This document shows positions 41,054-49,886 of a stretch of 64,000 nt of DNA, one piece after another. A program made the translations under genes and the position numbers. Under the pieces are notes generated by a model, which did no database searches, was not told the origin of the DNA, and saw only the letters and a program-made list of their open reading frames with translations. Origin of the DNA: Shimia ponticola (lineage in GTDB: Bacteria > Pseudomonadota > Alphaproteobacteria > Rhodobacterales > Rhodobacteraceae); contig NZ_VCDK01000006.1 of the NCBI RefSeq assembly GCF_007995215.1, positions 434,001 through 498,000 on the forward strand. Reading direction: 5' to 3'. The first letter of the stretch is position 1; each line of letters begins with the position of its first letter.

Positions 41054-41989
41054 TTAGCTTCGCGCAGTCATTTGGTATGTCACCGGAACCCAGCGGAAGC
41101 CGTCTTCGCGCGTCTCGACATAGCCTGCGCCGGGGAACGGCATGTGATAGCCCAGCATCGGAATGCGTTCAGACGCCAGCATTCCCAGCACGCGGCGACG
41201 GGTGGCTGCTGCGGCGGCTTTGTCCATGTCAAAGCGCACCTCCCAATCGGGGTAGGCCAGCGACCAGACATAGTGGTTGGCCAGGTCGGAGGCGAGGTAA
41301 AGCTGCTGTCCGCCGCTATCGATCATAAAGTTCAACAGGCCGGGTGTGTGGCCAAAGGCGGCCATCGCGGTGATGCCGCCGCGTACATCCTGACCGTCTT
41401 CGAGGAAGGTCATTTGATCGGCAAACGGGATCACATTGGTCGACATGATGTCGTAGATGCGATTGCCTTCGCCTTGAGCGGCCCAGAAGTCATATTCTGC
41501 GCGGCCTGTAACATAGACAGCGTTGGGGAAGGTTGGCGCGCCGTCTGTCACCATGCCATTGATGTGGTCAGGGTGCATGTGGGTGATGACAACGTGGGTC
41601 ACATCCTCTGGCCGGATGCCTGCTTCGCCCAGCGAAGTGATCAGGCCGCCTTGGCCCAAGCCAGTGTCAAACAGGATCGTCTCACTGCCGGTCTCGACGA
41701 CAACCGGGGTGAAGAAGCCCTGAAAGCTGTCGGACGGGATGAAGTTCTGTGCGGAGACGTCGGCGAATTCTTCCTCGGAGACATTCATGCCAAAGATACC
41801 CTGAGGGTTATCGTTCGCACCGCTTGCGTCGAGCAGGGTCGTGACGTGAAAGTCACCTACCAAAAAGCTGCGCGCGCGCGATGTCACCATGGCGCCATGC
41901 CCACCGGCGGAGGCTGTCGAGGCAAGGGTCGGGATCAGTGGCGCGGCAGCCGCGCCGGCGAGAACAGAGCGGCGGGAAAAAGAAGTCAT
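41054..41989 (-). CDS. Tat-exported metallo-beta-lactamase-fold hydrolase
   Basis: A 311-residue protein whose N-terminus SRRSVLAGAAAAPLIPTLAS is a twin-arginine signal with cleavage near SAGG. The mature part has the zinc-binding THMHPDHING motif near residue 137, a later histidine in AFGHTPGLLNF, and ASDLANH with the bridging Asp. It should be a periplasmic binuclear zinc hydrolase. Related proteins include quorum-quenching lactonases and sulfatase-like enzymes; the substrate cannot be chosen. Export via Tat implies cofactor loading in the cytoplasm. It converges on nadE. Confidence 0.88.
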   Translation of the reverse strand: MTSFSRRSVLAGAAAAPLIPTLASTASAGGHGAMVTSRARSFLVGDFHVTTLLDASGANDNPQGIFGMNVSEEEFADVSAQNFIPSDSFQGFFTPVVVETGSETILFDTGLGQGGLITSLGEAGIRPEDVTHVVITHMHPDHINGMVTDGAPTFPNAVYVTGRAEYDFWAAQGEGNRIYDIMSTNVIPFADQMTFLEDGQDVRGGITAMAAFGHTPGLLNFMIDSGGQQLYLASDLANHYVWSLAYPDWEVRFDMDKAAAAATRRRVLGMLASERIPMLGYHMPFPGAGYVETREDGFRWVPVTYQMTARS

Positions 41990-42089
41990 CGGTCAGTCTC
42001 CAAGATTATGGTAGTCTGGGACATAGCGCTGTGGGTTCGAAAGCTACTGCTTCCGCGAACACCTCATTGTGCATGAATGGAGACCCGCA

Positions 42090-42518
42090 ATGGCCGAGAA
42101 CAAGACGAAACCGACCGAAATTGCGGTGTCAGACTTCCTTGCCGGGGTGGATCATCCGACGCGGCGAGCCGACGCGGATCGGTTGATGGAGATATTCGCG
42201 GAGGTTACCGGATGGGAGGCCCAGATGTGGGGCCCAAGCATTATCGGCTTTGGTCGATATGATTACACCTACGACTCCGGGCGGTCAGGCAGCATGTGCG
42301 CCACCGGCTTTTCCCCGCGCAAATCGAACCTGAGCCTCTATATCATGCCGGGCTATGCAGATTTTGCCGCACTGCTTGATCGCTTGGGAAAGCACAAAAC
42401 CGGCGCGGCTTGCCTGTACATCAATAAATTAGCGGATGTAGACCACGCTGTCCTGAAAGAGCTTATTTCGGCAGGGCTGACGGATTTGCGCAGCAAGTAT
42501 CCGGTGTTTGAGGCCTAG
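42090..42518 (+). CDS. DUF1801 (YdhG-like) domain protein
   Basis: A 142-residue soluble protein of the DUF1801 fold, recognisable by the region DRLMEIFAEVTGWEAQMWGPSI (split about 30-52) and the hydrophobic SNLSLYIMPGY and ACLYINKLADVD strands near the end. Proteins of this fold are small alpha+beta domains of unknown biochemical role. The ATG at 42090 follows GGAG by eight bases; an earlier ATG at 42069 would add seven residues. It is followed by gltX after 81 bases on the same strand but need not share its transcript. Confidence 0.85.
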   Translation: MAENKTKPTEIAVSDFLAGVDHPTRRADADRLMEIFAEVTGWEAQMWGPSIIGFGRYDYTYDSGRSGSMCATGFSPRKSNLSLYIMPGYADFAALLDRLGKHKTGAACLYINKLADVDHAVLKELISAGLTDLRSKYPVFEA

Positions 42519-42599
42519 ACTTCGTGCCGTGGCGGGACAGGTGTGGACAACGGCGCGCGCATTTGGCAATCCGCGCGGGTTGATAGGAAGGCACCGGCC

Positions 42600-43922
42600 A
42601 TGACCGTTACACGTTTTGCTCCGTCACCGACGGGTTACCTGCATATCGGGAACTTGCGTCCCGCGCTGATGAACCATCTGATCGCCAAACAGGCGGGTGG
42701 GACATTCATCCTGCGCATTGATGACACCGACGCGGAACGGTCCAAGCAGGAGTATATCGACGCCATTCAGGAAGACCTTGATTGGTTGGGCATTGCTTGG
42801 GACCGGATCGAGTATCAGTCCAAGCGGCTGGATCGCTATGCAGAGGCTGCCGATAAGATGCGCGCCATGGGCCGCCTCTATGAGGCCTTTGAGACGCCGA
42901 CCGAGCTGGACCTGAAGCGCAAGAAACAGCTGAATATGGGCAAGCCACCGGTCTACGACCGTTCGGCATTGGAGTTGAGCGACGCCGAAAAAGACGCACT
43001 GCGTGCAGATCGCGCGGGCCATTGGCGGTTCAAACTGGATTGGGAACGCATCGAGTGGGCTGATGGAATCGTTGGCGACATCTCGATTGATGCCGCGTCC
43101 GTTTCGGACCCGGTTTTGATCCGCGGCGACGGGCAGGTCCTCTACACGCTGGCGTCGGTTGTCGATGACACCGAGATGGGGATCACCCATGTCGTGCGTG
43201 GGTCGGACCACGTGACGAACACTGCCACGCAAATTCAGATGATCCGCGCGTTGGGCTTTGAGCCGCCGATCTTTGCACATCACTCGCTGTTGACCGGTCC
43301 ACAGGGCGAGGCACTGTCGAAACGTCTTGGCACGCTATCGCTTCGCGATTTGCGGGCGTCGGGTGTTAAACCTATGGCGTTGCTGAGCCTGATGGCGAGG
43401 CTGGGCTCGTCCGATGGGGTTGAATTGCGGATGGCGATGGACGAATTGGCAGAGCATTTTGATCTGTCCAAGTTTGGCTCTGCGCCGACCAAATTCGACG
43501 CGGATGACCTGTATCCGTTGACGGCGCGCTATTTGCAGGCGCTTTCGCTGCAAGATGTGGCAGCCGATGTCGCCGCGGCAGGTGTGCCCGCTGATCAGGC
43601 CGAGGCGTTCTGGGACGTTGTGCGCGAGAATATCACCACCCTGAACGATCTTGAGGGATGGTGGTCGCTGATGCGCGACGGGGCGGAGCCTGTGATTGCA
43701 GAAGATGACGCAGAGTTCGTTGCGACCGCGCTGGGCATGATGCCTGCGCGGCCATGGACGGACGCGACATGGGGCGAGTGGACATCTGCCGTGAAGGCCG
43801 AGACAGGTCGCAAAGGTCGAGGCCTCTTTATGCCGCTGCGCAAGGCCCTGACGGGGATGGATCACGGGCCGGATATGGGGCGTCTGTTGCCGCTGTTGCA
43901 GGTCGTCAAAGCCAAGGGCTGA
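42600..43922 (+). CDS. gltX: glutamate--tRNA ligase (GltX-type)
   Basis: A 440-residue class I aminoacyl-tRNA synthetase. The HIGH motif is HIGN at 15-18 in APSPTGYLHIGNLRPAL, and the KMSKS equivalent is ALSKRLG near residue 242. The MGKPPVYDRSAL insert and C-terminal helical anticodon-binding domain follow. It charges tRNA with glutamate. The ATG at 42600 lies behind AGGAAGG. Alphaproteobacteria often have two GltX copies, one of them specialised toward mischarging tRNA-Gln for the GatCAB pathway; which copy this is cannot be told here. At 440 residues it is slightly shorter than many. Confidence 0.93.
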   Translation: MTVTRFAPSPTGYLHIGNLRPALMNHLIAKQAGGTFILRIDDTDAERSKQEYIDAIQEDLDWLGIAWDRIEYQSKRLDRYAEAADKMRAMGRLYEAFETPTELDLKRKKQLNMGKPPVYDRSALELSDAEKDALRADRAGHWRFKLDWERIEWADGIVGDISIDAASVSDPVLIRGDGQVLYTLASVVDDTEMGITHVVRGSDHVTNTATQIQMIRALGFEPPIFAHHSLLTGPQGEALSKRLGTLSLRDLRASGVKPMALLSLMARLGSSDGVELRMAMDELAEHFDLSKFGSAPTKFDADDLYPLTARYLQALSLQDVAADVAAAGVPADQAEAFWDVVRENITTLNDLEGWWSLMRDGAEPVIAEDDAEFVATALGMMPARPWTDATWGEWTSAVKAETGRKGRGLFMPLRKALTGMDHGPDMGRLLPLLQVVKAKG

Positions 43923-43984
43923 GGCGCAGCCCATTGCCAGACTGCCGATGATCGGCCACGGTCGCCAAAAGATCGGAGGCCCAG

Positions 43985-45379
43985 ATGGCTGAGCAGGCAA
44001 AATTTCTAGACGGCAACTTGTTCCGCCACATCAGCGTGATGTCGTTCACGGCTGCCACGGGGCTGATGGCGGTGTTCTTCGTCGATCTGGTCGACATGCT
44101 GTTTATCTCGATGCTGGGGAAAGAGGAGCTGGCCGCGGCCGTAGGCTATGCGGGGGCCATCCTGTTTTTCACGTCAAGTTTCGGGATCGGTATGGCGATT
44201 GCCTCTGGTGCTTTGGTGGCCAAAGCCTTGGGTGCGGGTGAAGATGATCTGGCGCAGCAGAAGGTTGCGACATCGCTCTTTTGGGGTGTTGTGTTTGGGT
44301 CGATCTTTGCCGGCGTGGTCTGGCTGAATATCCCCGCGCTCGCCGCGTTGATGGGGGCGTCGGGCGAGACGCTGGAACTGGCCTCAAGTTACTTGCGGAT
44401 CATCATCCCGTCGCTGCCGCTCTTGCTGATTGGGATGGTCGGCGGGGCAATCCTGCGGGCGCATGGGGATGCACGACGGTCGATGAATGCGACACTAATG
44501 GGAGGCGCCGTGAACGCGGTGCTGGACCCGATCCTGATCTTTGGGCTCGACCTCGAACTGACAGGGGCGGCGATTGCCAGCGTTTGCGCGCGGGTTGCCA
44601 TTGCGACATGGGCTTTGCTGCCGATAATCCGACATCATTCCGGGATCATTCGGCCCAAGGTGGCGCAGTTGATGGCGGATTTGCATCCGCTTGCCGTGAT
44701 CGCCTTTCCGGCAATCCTGACCCAGCTCGCGACGCCGATCGGGCAGGCCTATGTCACGCGGTCAATGGCGGCGTTTGGCGAAGAGGCCGTGGCCGGGATG
44801 GCGATTGTCGCGCGTATCACGCCGGTGGCTTTCGGCATCATCTTTGCGCTGTCCGGAGCCATCGGGCCGATCATCGGACAGAATTACGGGGCCAAGAAGT
44901 TCGACCGGGTCGAACGGGCATTCCGCGACGGTGTTGTCTTTACCGCTCTGGTGGTCGTTGTGATGTCGGCGCTGCTGTTCCTGCTGCGCGGTTTCATTGC
45001 CGATGTGTTTTCAGCCGAAGGAATCGCGCGGACGCTGGTGTTCTTGTTCTGTGGACCGCTGGCGCTGATGTGGTTCTTCAACGGGTTGATCTTTGTCACG
45101 AATGCTTCGTTCAACAATCTGGGCCATCCGTTCTATTCGACCTGGATCAATTGGGGGCGGCATACTCTGGGTACGATCCCGTTCGTGATCCTAGGTGCGG
45201 CGTGGTTTGGCGCGCCGGGGGTGCTGATCGGTCAGGCTTTTGGTGGGATGATCTTTGCAGCCGTGGCTGTGATCATGGCCCGGCGCGTTATGCGGGTGGC
45301 GCGGGAAGAGGCGGTCGAAGGACCTGCCGAGTTTCAGAGACAAGCGCGGCTATTGCAACTGTTTCACCATCGGCGATGA
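43985..45379 (+). CDS. MATE-family multidrug/toxin exporter
   Basis: A 464-residue membrane protein with about twelve hydrophobic helices in two pseudo-symmetric halves. The N-terminal half starts LFRHISVMSFTAATGLMAVFFVDLVDMLF, and the pattern AFGEEAVAGMAIVARI with SGAIGPIIGQNYGA is typical of MATE cation antiporters. It would expel a drug or toxic metabolite using a sodium or proton gradient. The substrate is unknown. It follows gltX by 62 bases on the same strand. It ends next to a short copy of the 3'-end repeat family. Confidence 0.92.
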   Translation: MAEQAKFLDGNLFRHISVMSFTAATGLMAVFFVDLVDMLFISMLGKEELAAAVGYAGAILFFTSSFGIGMAIASGALVAKALGAGEDDLAQQKVATSLFWGVVFGSIFAGVVWLNIPALAALMGASGETLELASSYLRIIIPSLPLLLIGMVGGAILRAHGDARRSMNATLMGGAVNAVLDPILIFGLDLELTGAAIASVCARVAIATWALLPIIRHHSGIIRPKVAQLMADLHPLAVIAFPAILTQLATPIGQAYVTRSMAAFGEEAVAGMAIVARITPVAFGIIFALSGAIGPIIGQNYGAKKFDRVERAFRDGVVFTALVVVVMSALLFLLRGFIADVFSAEGIARTLVFLFCGPLALMWFFNGLIFVTNASFNNLGHPFYSTWINWGRHTLGTIPFVILGAAWFGAPGVLIGQAFGGMIFAAVAVIMARRVMRVAREEAVEGPAEFQRQARLLQLFHHRR

Positions 45380-45387
45380 TCCAACAC

Positions 45388-45422
45388 GCCTGCGGCGGGC
45401 GAGTATTTGTGAAACATAGAAG
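45388..45422 (+). repeat. dispersed 3'-end element, partial copy D
   Basis: Right after the MATE stop, the stretch with GCCTGCGGCGGGCGAGTATTTGTGAAACATAG carries the small GC inverted repeat and the AGTATTT-plus-purine end seen in other members (for example after 17683 and 26249). It is much shortened, with no long stem, and may be a decayed copy. Confidence 0.4.
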
Positions 45423-45430
45423 GATGCGCG

Positions 45431-45955
45431 TCAGCGCCAGTAGGTCGACGTGAGTGCGTTGACCATGGCGATTTCGTCGTCGCTAAGTGACTGTGCGCGC
45501 GGATAGCGGGGCACGGCACGATCGTCTGTGATGCCGATCTCCCAGCCGTCGGTCGTCTCCATGAAATGCGCCGGTCCGTCCGGGCCAAAGACGTGCAGAT
45601 AGCCTTGCAGGACAACGTCTAGGTAGCTGAGCCAGATGCTGTGATCGCTTAAGTCGGTTTTTGAGTGATGCGGCACGGAATAGACCACCGTCTGTGCGGA
45701 AAACTGGAGCGAGACGTCGATGCGGTCATAGGCGGCCTCGCGTTGGTCGAGGTCAGCCCAATTGGTGCCGGGCACCGGGGCAGTGACGCCCATGAGCGTG
45801 GTATCAGGATCGGGGTCAACGGACAGGAAGGCCGCGTCACGATGCGTCGTGGCGCACCACGTCCTGCGCCACCCGCTCAGGTGGGCTGGAGTCGCTATGA
45901 AGTCATGTGTACGGCTGTTGACGAGGGAGCCGTAGCCAAAGAAGGCGCGTGTCAT
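45431..45955 (-). CDS. gamma-glutamylcyclotransferase-fold protein
   Basis: A 174-residue protein beginning MTRAFFGYGSLVNSRTHDF, where FFGYGSLVN is the glycine-rich substrate-binding loop of the gamma-glutamylcyclotransferase (AIG2-like) fold. A probable catalytic acid is the Glu in LDQREAAYDRI. Known members cyclise gamma-glutamyl amines to 5-oxoproline. It overlaps the upstream ABC permease stop by ATGA, so it is translationally coupled to that transporter. That linkage is unusual and suggests a shared peptide or glutathione-like substrate, though this is inference. ATG at 45955 is well supported. Confidence 0.82.
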   Translation of the reverse strand: MTRAFFGYGSLVNSRTHDFIATPAHLSGWRRTWCATTHRDAAFLSVDPDPDTTLMGVTAPVPGTNWADLDQREAAYDRIDVSLQFSAQTVVYSVPHHSKTDLSDHSIWLSYLDVVLQGYLHVFGPDGPAHFMETTDGWEIGITDDRAVPRYPRAQSLSDDEIAMVNALTSTYWR

Positions 45956-48486
45956 TCCCGATTGCGTAGCACCTGAGCGGGGCGCGCGGCCAGAGGCCCC
46001 CAAGAAAATGCGAGGCCCGCCAGAAGCGTTGTCGCGATGCCAGCCGCTATGATGGTGAGCGCCGAAGGCCATATGATCTCGAAGCTGGTATCAAGCACAT
46101 AGGTGGCGACCGCCCAACCGCCGAGACATCCGGCGAAGAGAGCCACACTTCCTGCCGCGAGCCCCATCAGGGCAGATCTCAAGGCAAAACTGCCAAGGAT
46201 GGTCCGGCGGGCAGCACCGAGGGTTTTGAGAACGGCGGCTTCATAGGTGCGGGCGCGCTGACCTGCGGCGGCGGCGCCGATTAGGACAAGGAAGCCCGTA
46301 AGCAGGGTCGCAGACGCGCCGTATGATGTTGCGGCGGCGAGACCGGACAAGAGGCCCGAGACACGGTCGATTGCGTCGCGCACGCGGATCGCAGTGATGT
46401 TCGGGAACTGGTTGGACAGATCGCGGAGGATGGGTGCCTCGGCCTTTTCCTCGGCATAAACGGTCGCAATATGGGTGTGCGGTGCACCTGCGAGTGCGCC
46501 GGGATTCATCGACAGGATGAAGCCAATTCCAGCGTTCGAGAAATCCACCTCGCGGAAGCTCGCGATGGTGCCGGTGATGTCACGGCCAAGGATATTGAGC
46601 GTGAGTTCATCGCCGATGCTGAGGCCCATTTCGACGGCTTCTTCTGCCGCGAAAGAGATCAGCGGTGGACCTGAATAGTCCGCATCCCACCACTCGCCTT
46701 CGGTGACGCTGGTATTGCCGGGGACTTCGGTTGAATAGGTGATGCCCCGGTCCCCTTCGAGCACCCAGTGATCACCGGCCACGTCACGTGCGGGCTGACC
46801 GTTGATGCGGGTGATGATCCCGCGCAGCATGGGTGCGGTATCGACCCGGCTGACCTGTGGGTCAGTGTCGAGGCGTTCCCGGAAACCGGGCAGTTGGTCA
46901 TTCTGGATGTCCACGAAGAAATAGGATGGGGCCACGTCTGGCAATTCGCCGTTGATCGCGCCACGCAGATTGCCGTCGATTTGCCCCACAGCGGCAAGGA
47001 CGGAGAGACCGAGGCCGAGCGAGAGCACAACAGAGGTGGCTTCTTCGCGCGGGCCGCCGATGGCGCCGAGCGCGAGGCGGAGCGAGGTCTTGCCGCGTGT
47101 GGCCTTGAGCCGGGTGGCGCGCGCGGCGAGGAAACGGGTCAGGAGGGCGGCGGCGGCGAGGACCACGAGGCTGCCGATGATGCCCCCTGCGGTCCATAGC
47201 GTCAGCATCCATGTTTCAGAGAAAAGAGCGGCGGCTGTGATCAGCAAGGCTGCGAGCGCTATCGTCCCCAACAAGTAGCGCGGAGCAGGCAAGATACGGC
47301 CAGCACCAAGAGCATCGCGGAAGAGGGCGGCGGCGCGGACTTCTTCTGCGCGGGCGAGAGGCCAGAGGGTGAAGATGGCTGCGGCAAGGGTGCCGTAGAT
47401 CGCGGCTTCGACCAGTGGGCCGGGATAGATGCCAAAGGCGGCCGGGATGGGCAGTTGCGCTTCGATGATCGGCGCAAAGAGCAAAGGCAGTGCTGCGCCG
47501 AGGACCAGCCCCAAAACGAGGCCGATGGCGGTCAAGACAGCGATCTGGAAGACATAGGTCAGGAAGATCGTGTTGCGGTCTGCTCCGAGTGTCTTCAGCG
47601 TGGCGATGACCGACGTTTTGCTTCCAAGGTAGCTGCGCACAGCGGCGCTGACGCCGACACCGCCGACGGCTAGGCCTGATAGGCCAACGAGGATCAGAAA
47701 CGCGCCAAGTCGGTCGACGAATTCGGCAATGCCGGGCGCGCCGTTGCGGGCATCGGTCCAACGCGCACCGCTTTCGGCGAATTGTGTTGCGACCTCTTGG
47801 CGGGTGGCGTCGAGGTCTGCGTCCGTGGGGAGGTCTAGGCGGTATTTCGTGGAAAAGAGCGTGCCGGGTTCCAGCAGGGTGGAGTTTTCGAGATCAACCG
47901 TGCGCACGATGGTGCGCGGGCCAAGCCCAAAGCCACCGGCGCTGCTGTCGGGTTCAACCTCAATCAGGGCGGTCAGGGTGAAGTCCTGCGTGCCAAGTCG
48001 GAAGGTATCGCCAATGCTCAGGCCCATACGATCCGCCAAGACCTGCTCCATCACGCCTCCGGGGTTTGCGTCACCGGCCAGTGCCTGATCCAGTGGAATA
48101 TCGGGGCTGAGGACCACGCGCCCGATCAATGGATAAGCGTCGTCGACGGCTTTCACCTGTGTCAGGCCACGTTCGGTGACACCGTCCAATTCGGCCACGG
48201 CCATGGAGCGGAAATCAACGATTTCAGAAACGGCCTCCGCCGTTTCGGCCATCCATGCCGCCTCGGCGTCATTGGCAAAACGGTAGGTCAGTTCGAGTTC
48301 GGCGTCACCGCCAAGGAGGGCTGCGCCTTCGCGGGCAAGGCCTGCTTCGATGGATGCGCGGACAGAGCCGACGGCAGCAATGGCCGCGACACCGAGGGCA
48401 AGGCATGCAAGAAAAATGCCAAAGCCGCGCAATCCAGTGCGCAATTCGCGGCGGGCAAAGCGGGTGGCGAGGGCGATGCTGCTCAT
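45952..48486 (-). CDS. FtsX-type ABC transporter permease (YbbP-like)
   Basis: An 844-residue permease of the MacB/LolE superfamily. One N-terminal helix (GIFLACLALGVAAIAAVGSVRA, split near 17-38), a large extracytoplasmic domain, then three helices of the first FtsX domain (about 240-380), a linker with more helices, a second periplasmic segment, and a final FtsX domain (about 700-830). This duplicated layout matches YbbP. ATG at 48486, four bases after the ATPase stop. The ATPase, the permease and the divergent arylesterase repeat the ybbA-ybbP/tesA order of E. coli. Exact substrate unknown, probably a lipid or lipoprotein. Confidence 0.9.
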   Translation of the reverse strand: MSSIALATRFARRELRTGLRGFGIFLACLALGVAAIAAVGSVRASIEAGLAREGAALLGGDAELELTYRFANDAEAAWMAETAEAVSEIVDFRSMAVAELDGVTERGLTQVKAVDDAYPLIGRVVLSPDIPLDQALAGDANPGGVMEQVLADRMGLSIGDTFRLGTQDFTLTALIEVEPDSSAGGFGLGPRTIVRTVDLENSTLLEPGTLFSTKYRLDLPTDADLDATRQEVATQFAESGARWTDARNGAPGIAEFVDRLGAFLILVGLSGLAVGGVGVSAAVRSYLGSKTSVIATLKTLGADRNTIFLTYVFQIAVLTAIGLVLGLVLGAALPLLFAPIIEAQLPIPAAFGIYPGPLVEAAIYGTLAAAIFTLWPLARAEEVRAAALFRDALGAGRILPAPRYLLGTIALAALLITAAALFSETWMLTLWTAGGIIGSLVVLAAAALLTRFLAARATRLKATRGKTSLRLALGAIGGPREEATSVVLSLGLGLSVLAAVGQIDGNLRGAINGELPDVAPSYFFVDIQNDQLPGFRERLDTDPQVSRVDTAPMLRGIITRINGQPARDVAGDHWVLEGDRGITYSTEVPGNTSVTEGEWWDADYSGPPLISFAAEEAVEMGLSIGDELTLNILGRDITGTIASFREVDFSNAGIGFILSMNPGALAGAPHTHIATVYAEEKAEAPILRDLSNQFPNITAIRVRDAIDRVSGLLSGLAAATSYGASATLLTGFLVLIGAAAAGQRARTYEAAVLKTLGAARRTILGSFALRSALMGLAAGSVALFAGCLGGWAVATYVLDTSFEIIWPSALTIIAAGIATTLLAGLAFSWGPLAARPAQVLRNRE

Positions 48487-48490
48487 GAGC

Positions 48491-49192
48491 TTACTGCGCC
48501 GCTTGCATCTGCGTTTCTTCTGAATCGACGCGTCCGTCGCGCAGGCGGACGACCCGAGAACAGCGCTCGGCCAGTTCCATTGCATGGGTCACGAGGACCA
48601 GCGTCGCGCCATGTTTTTCCTGCAGGCCAAACAGAAGGTCTACAACCGCAGCTCCGTTTGAGCCGTCGAGGTTTCCTGTCGGTTCGTCGGCAAGAAGAAT
48701 CTCGGGTCGTGGGGCCGAGGCGCGAGCAAGTGCAACGCGCTGTTGTTCTCCGCCGGACATTTGGGCCGGGTAGTGGTCCATCCGGTGGCCAAGGCCGACC
48801 GTTGTTAATTCTTCGGCTGCACGATCAAAGGCGTCGGCGTCGCCCGCCAATTCCAAAGGAACAGCCACATTTTCCAAGGCCGTCATCGTCGGGATCAGGT
48901 GGAAGGATTGGAACACGACCCCCATATGTGCCCTGCGAAAGCGGGCCAGCGCGTCTTCGTTCATCGGGCCTAGGTCCTGCCCAAGGGCTATGATCTGACC
49001 GCTGGTGGCGCGTTCAAGCCCGCCCATCAACATAAGGAGCGATGACTTGCCTGATCCCGATGGTCCAACCATCCCAACAGTTTCGCCGGCATGGATATTA
49101 AGGTCGATGTCATGCAGGATATCGACAGGTCCGGCGTTGCCCCTGAGCGAGAGTGATACAGATGACAATGACAGGACGGCGGATGTGGACAT
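48491..49192 (-). CDS. ABC transporter ATP-binding protein (YbbA/LolD-like)
   Basis: A 233-residue ATPase. Walker A is GPSGSGKSS near residue 48, Q-loop FQSFHLIP, signature MSGGEQQRVALARAS, Walker B ILLADEPTGNLDG and H-loop VTHAMEL. It belongs to the MacB/LolD subfamily that works with FtsX-type permeases. ATG at 49192 lies behind GAGG. It is first in the minus-strand operon with the permease and the cyclotransferase-like gene, and is divergent from the arylesterase gene by 46 bases, so the promoters must overlap. Confidence 0.93.
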   Translation of the reverse strand: MSTSAVLSLSSVSLSLRGNAGPVDILHDIDLNIHAGETVGMVGPSGSGKSSLLMLMGGLERATSGQIIALGQDLGPMNEDALARFRRAHMGVVFQSFHLIPTMTALENVAVPLELAGDADAFDRAAEELTTVGLGHRMDHYPAQMSGGEQQRVALARASAPRPEILLADEPTGNLDGSNGAAVVDLLFGLQEKHGATLVLVTHAMELAERCSRVVRLRDGRVDSEETQMQAAQ

Positions 49193-49238
49193 GGTGGCCT
49201 CGGGTGCTTGGTCTGTCTGGCGATATGGGGTGAATGTT

Positions 49239-49886
49239 ATGAGGCGCAACATCTTGGCGGCGGCTTTTTGCGGGTTAGGCAGCATTGCCATTGCCGATAC
49301 GGTCACAATTGCAGCGCTCGGCGATAGTTTGACGCAAGGCTACGGCCTGCCCGAGGCAGAGGGTTTCGTGCCACAGTTACAGGGCTGGCTGGATGATCAG
49401 GGTCTGGCTGTGCGGATGATCAACGCGGGCGTGTCCGGGGATACGACACAAGGCGGGCTGAGCCGCGTTGCGTGGACACTGACGCCCGAGGTGGATGCGA
49501 TGATCGTGGCTCTGGGCGGCAATGATCTTCTGCGTGGGATCGTTCCAGAGACGTCACGGGCAAACCTGAGGGGTATCCTTGAGGTCGCGGCAACTCAGAA
49601 TGTTGAGGTCTTGCTCGTAGGGATGGAGGCGCCCGGCAATTATGGCCCTGAGTTCAAGACTACCTTCGACAGCATTTATCCGGATTTGGCCGAAGAATTT
49701 GATGTGGCGCTGTATCCATCGTTCTTTCAGGCCTTTGATGGCGAGGCGGACGTGCCGGCGCAATTGGGTGAATTCATTCAGCCGGACGGGATACACCCGT
49801 CGGCGTCAGGGGTTGCGCGCATTGTAGAGGCTATGGGGCCGGCCGTAGCAGACCTTGCGGCGCGCGCAAGTGATGAGACAGGGTAA
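49239..49886 (+). CDS. tesA: arylesterase / GDSL-SGNH hydrolase (TesA-like)
   Basis: A 215-residue exported SGNH hydrolase. Residues 1-19 (MRRNILAAAFCGLGSIAIA) make a signal peptide. Block I is ALGDSLTQGYGL with the nucleophile serine, block II is NAGVSGDTTQGGL, block III is LGGNDLLRGI and block V is DGIHPSASG with Asp and His. It should act in the periplasm as lysophospholipase, thioesterase or arylesterase. ATG at 49239 after GGGGTGA. Divergent from the ABC transporter, as tesA is from ybbAP in E. coli, and it overlaps the next gene by one base (TAATG). Confidence 0.92.
   Translation: MRRNILAAAFCGLGSIAIADTVTIAALGDSLTQGYGLPEAEGFVPQLQGWLDDQGLAVRMINAGVSGDTTQGGLSRVAWTLTPEVDAMIVALGGNDLLRGIVPETSRANLRGILEVAATQNVEVLLVGMEAPGNYGPEFKTTFDSIYPDLAEEFDVALYPSFFQAFDGEADVPAQLGEFIQPDGIHPSASGVARIVEAMGPAVADLAARASDETG

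Noticed and set aside
41036-42076. A 346-codon plus-strand frame opposite the metallo-hydrolase gene
   Set aside because: The minus strand has a Tat signal and a zinc motif; this frame does not.
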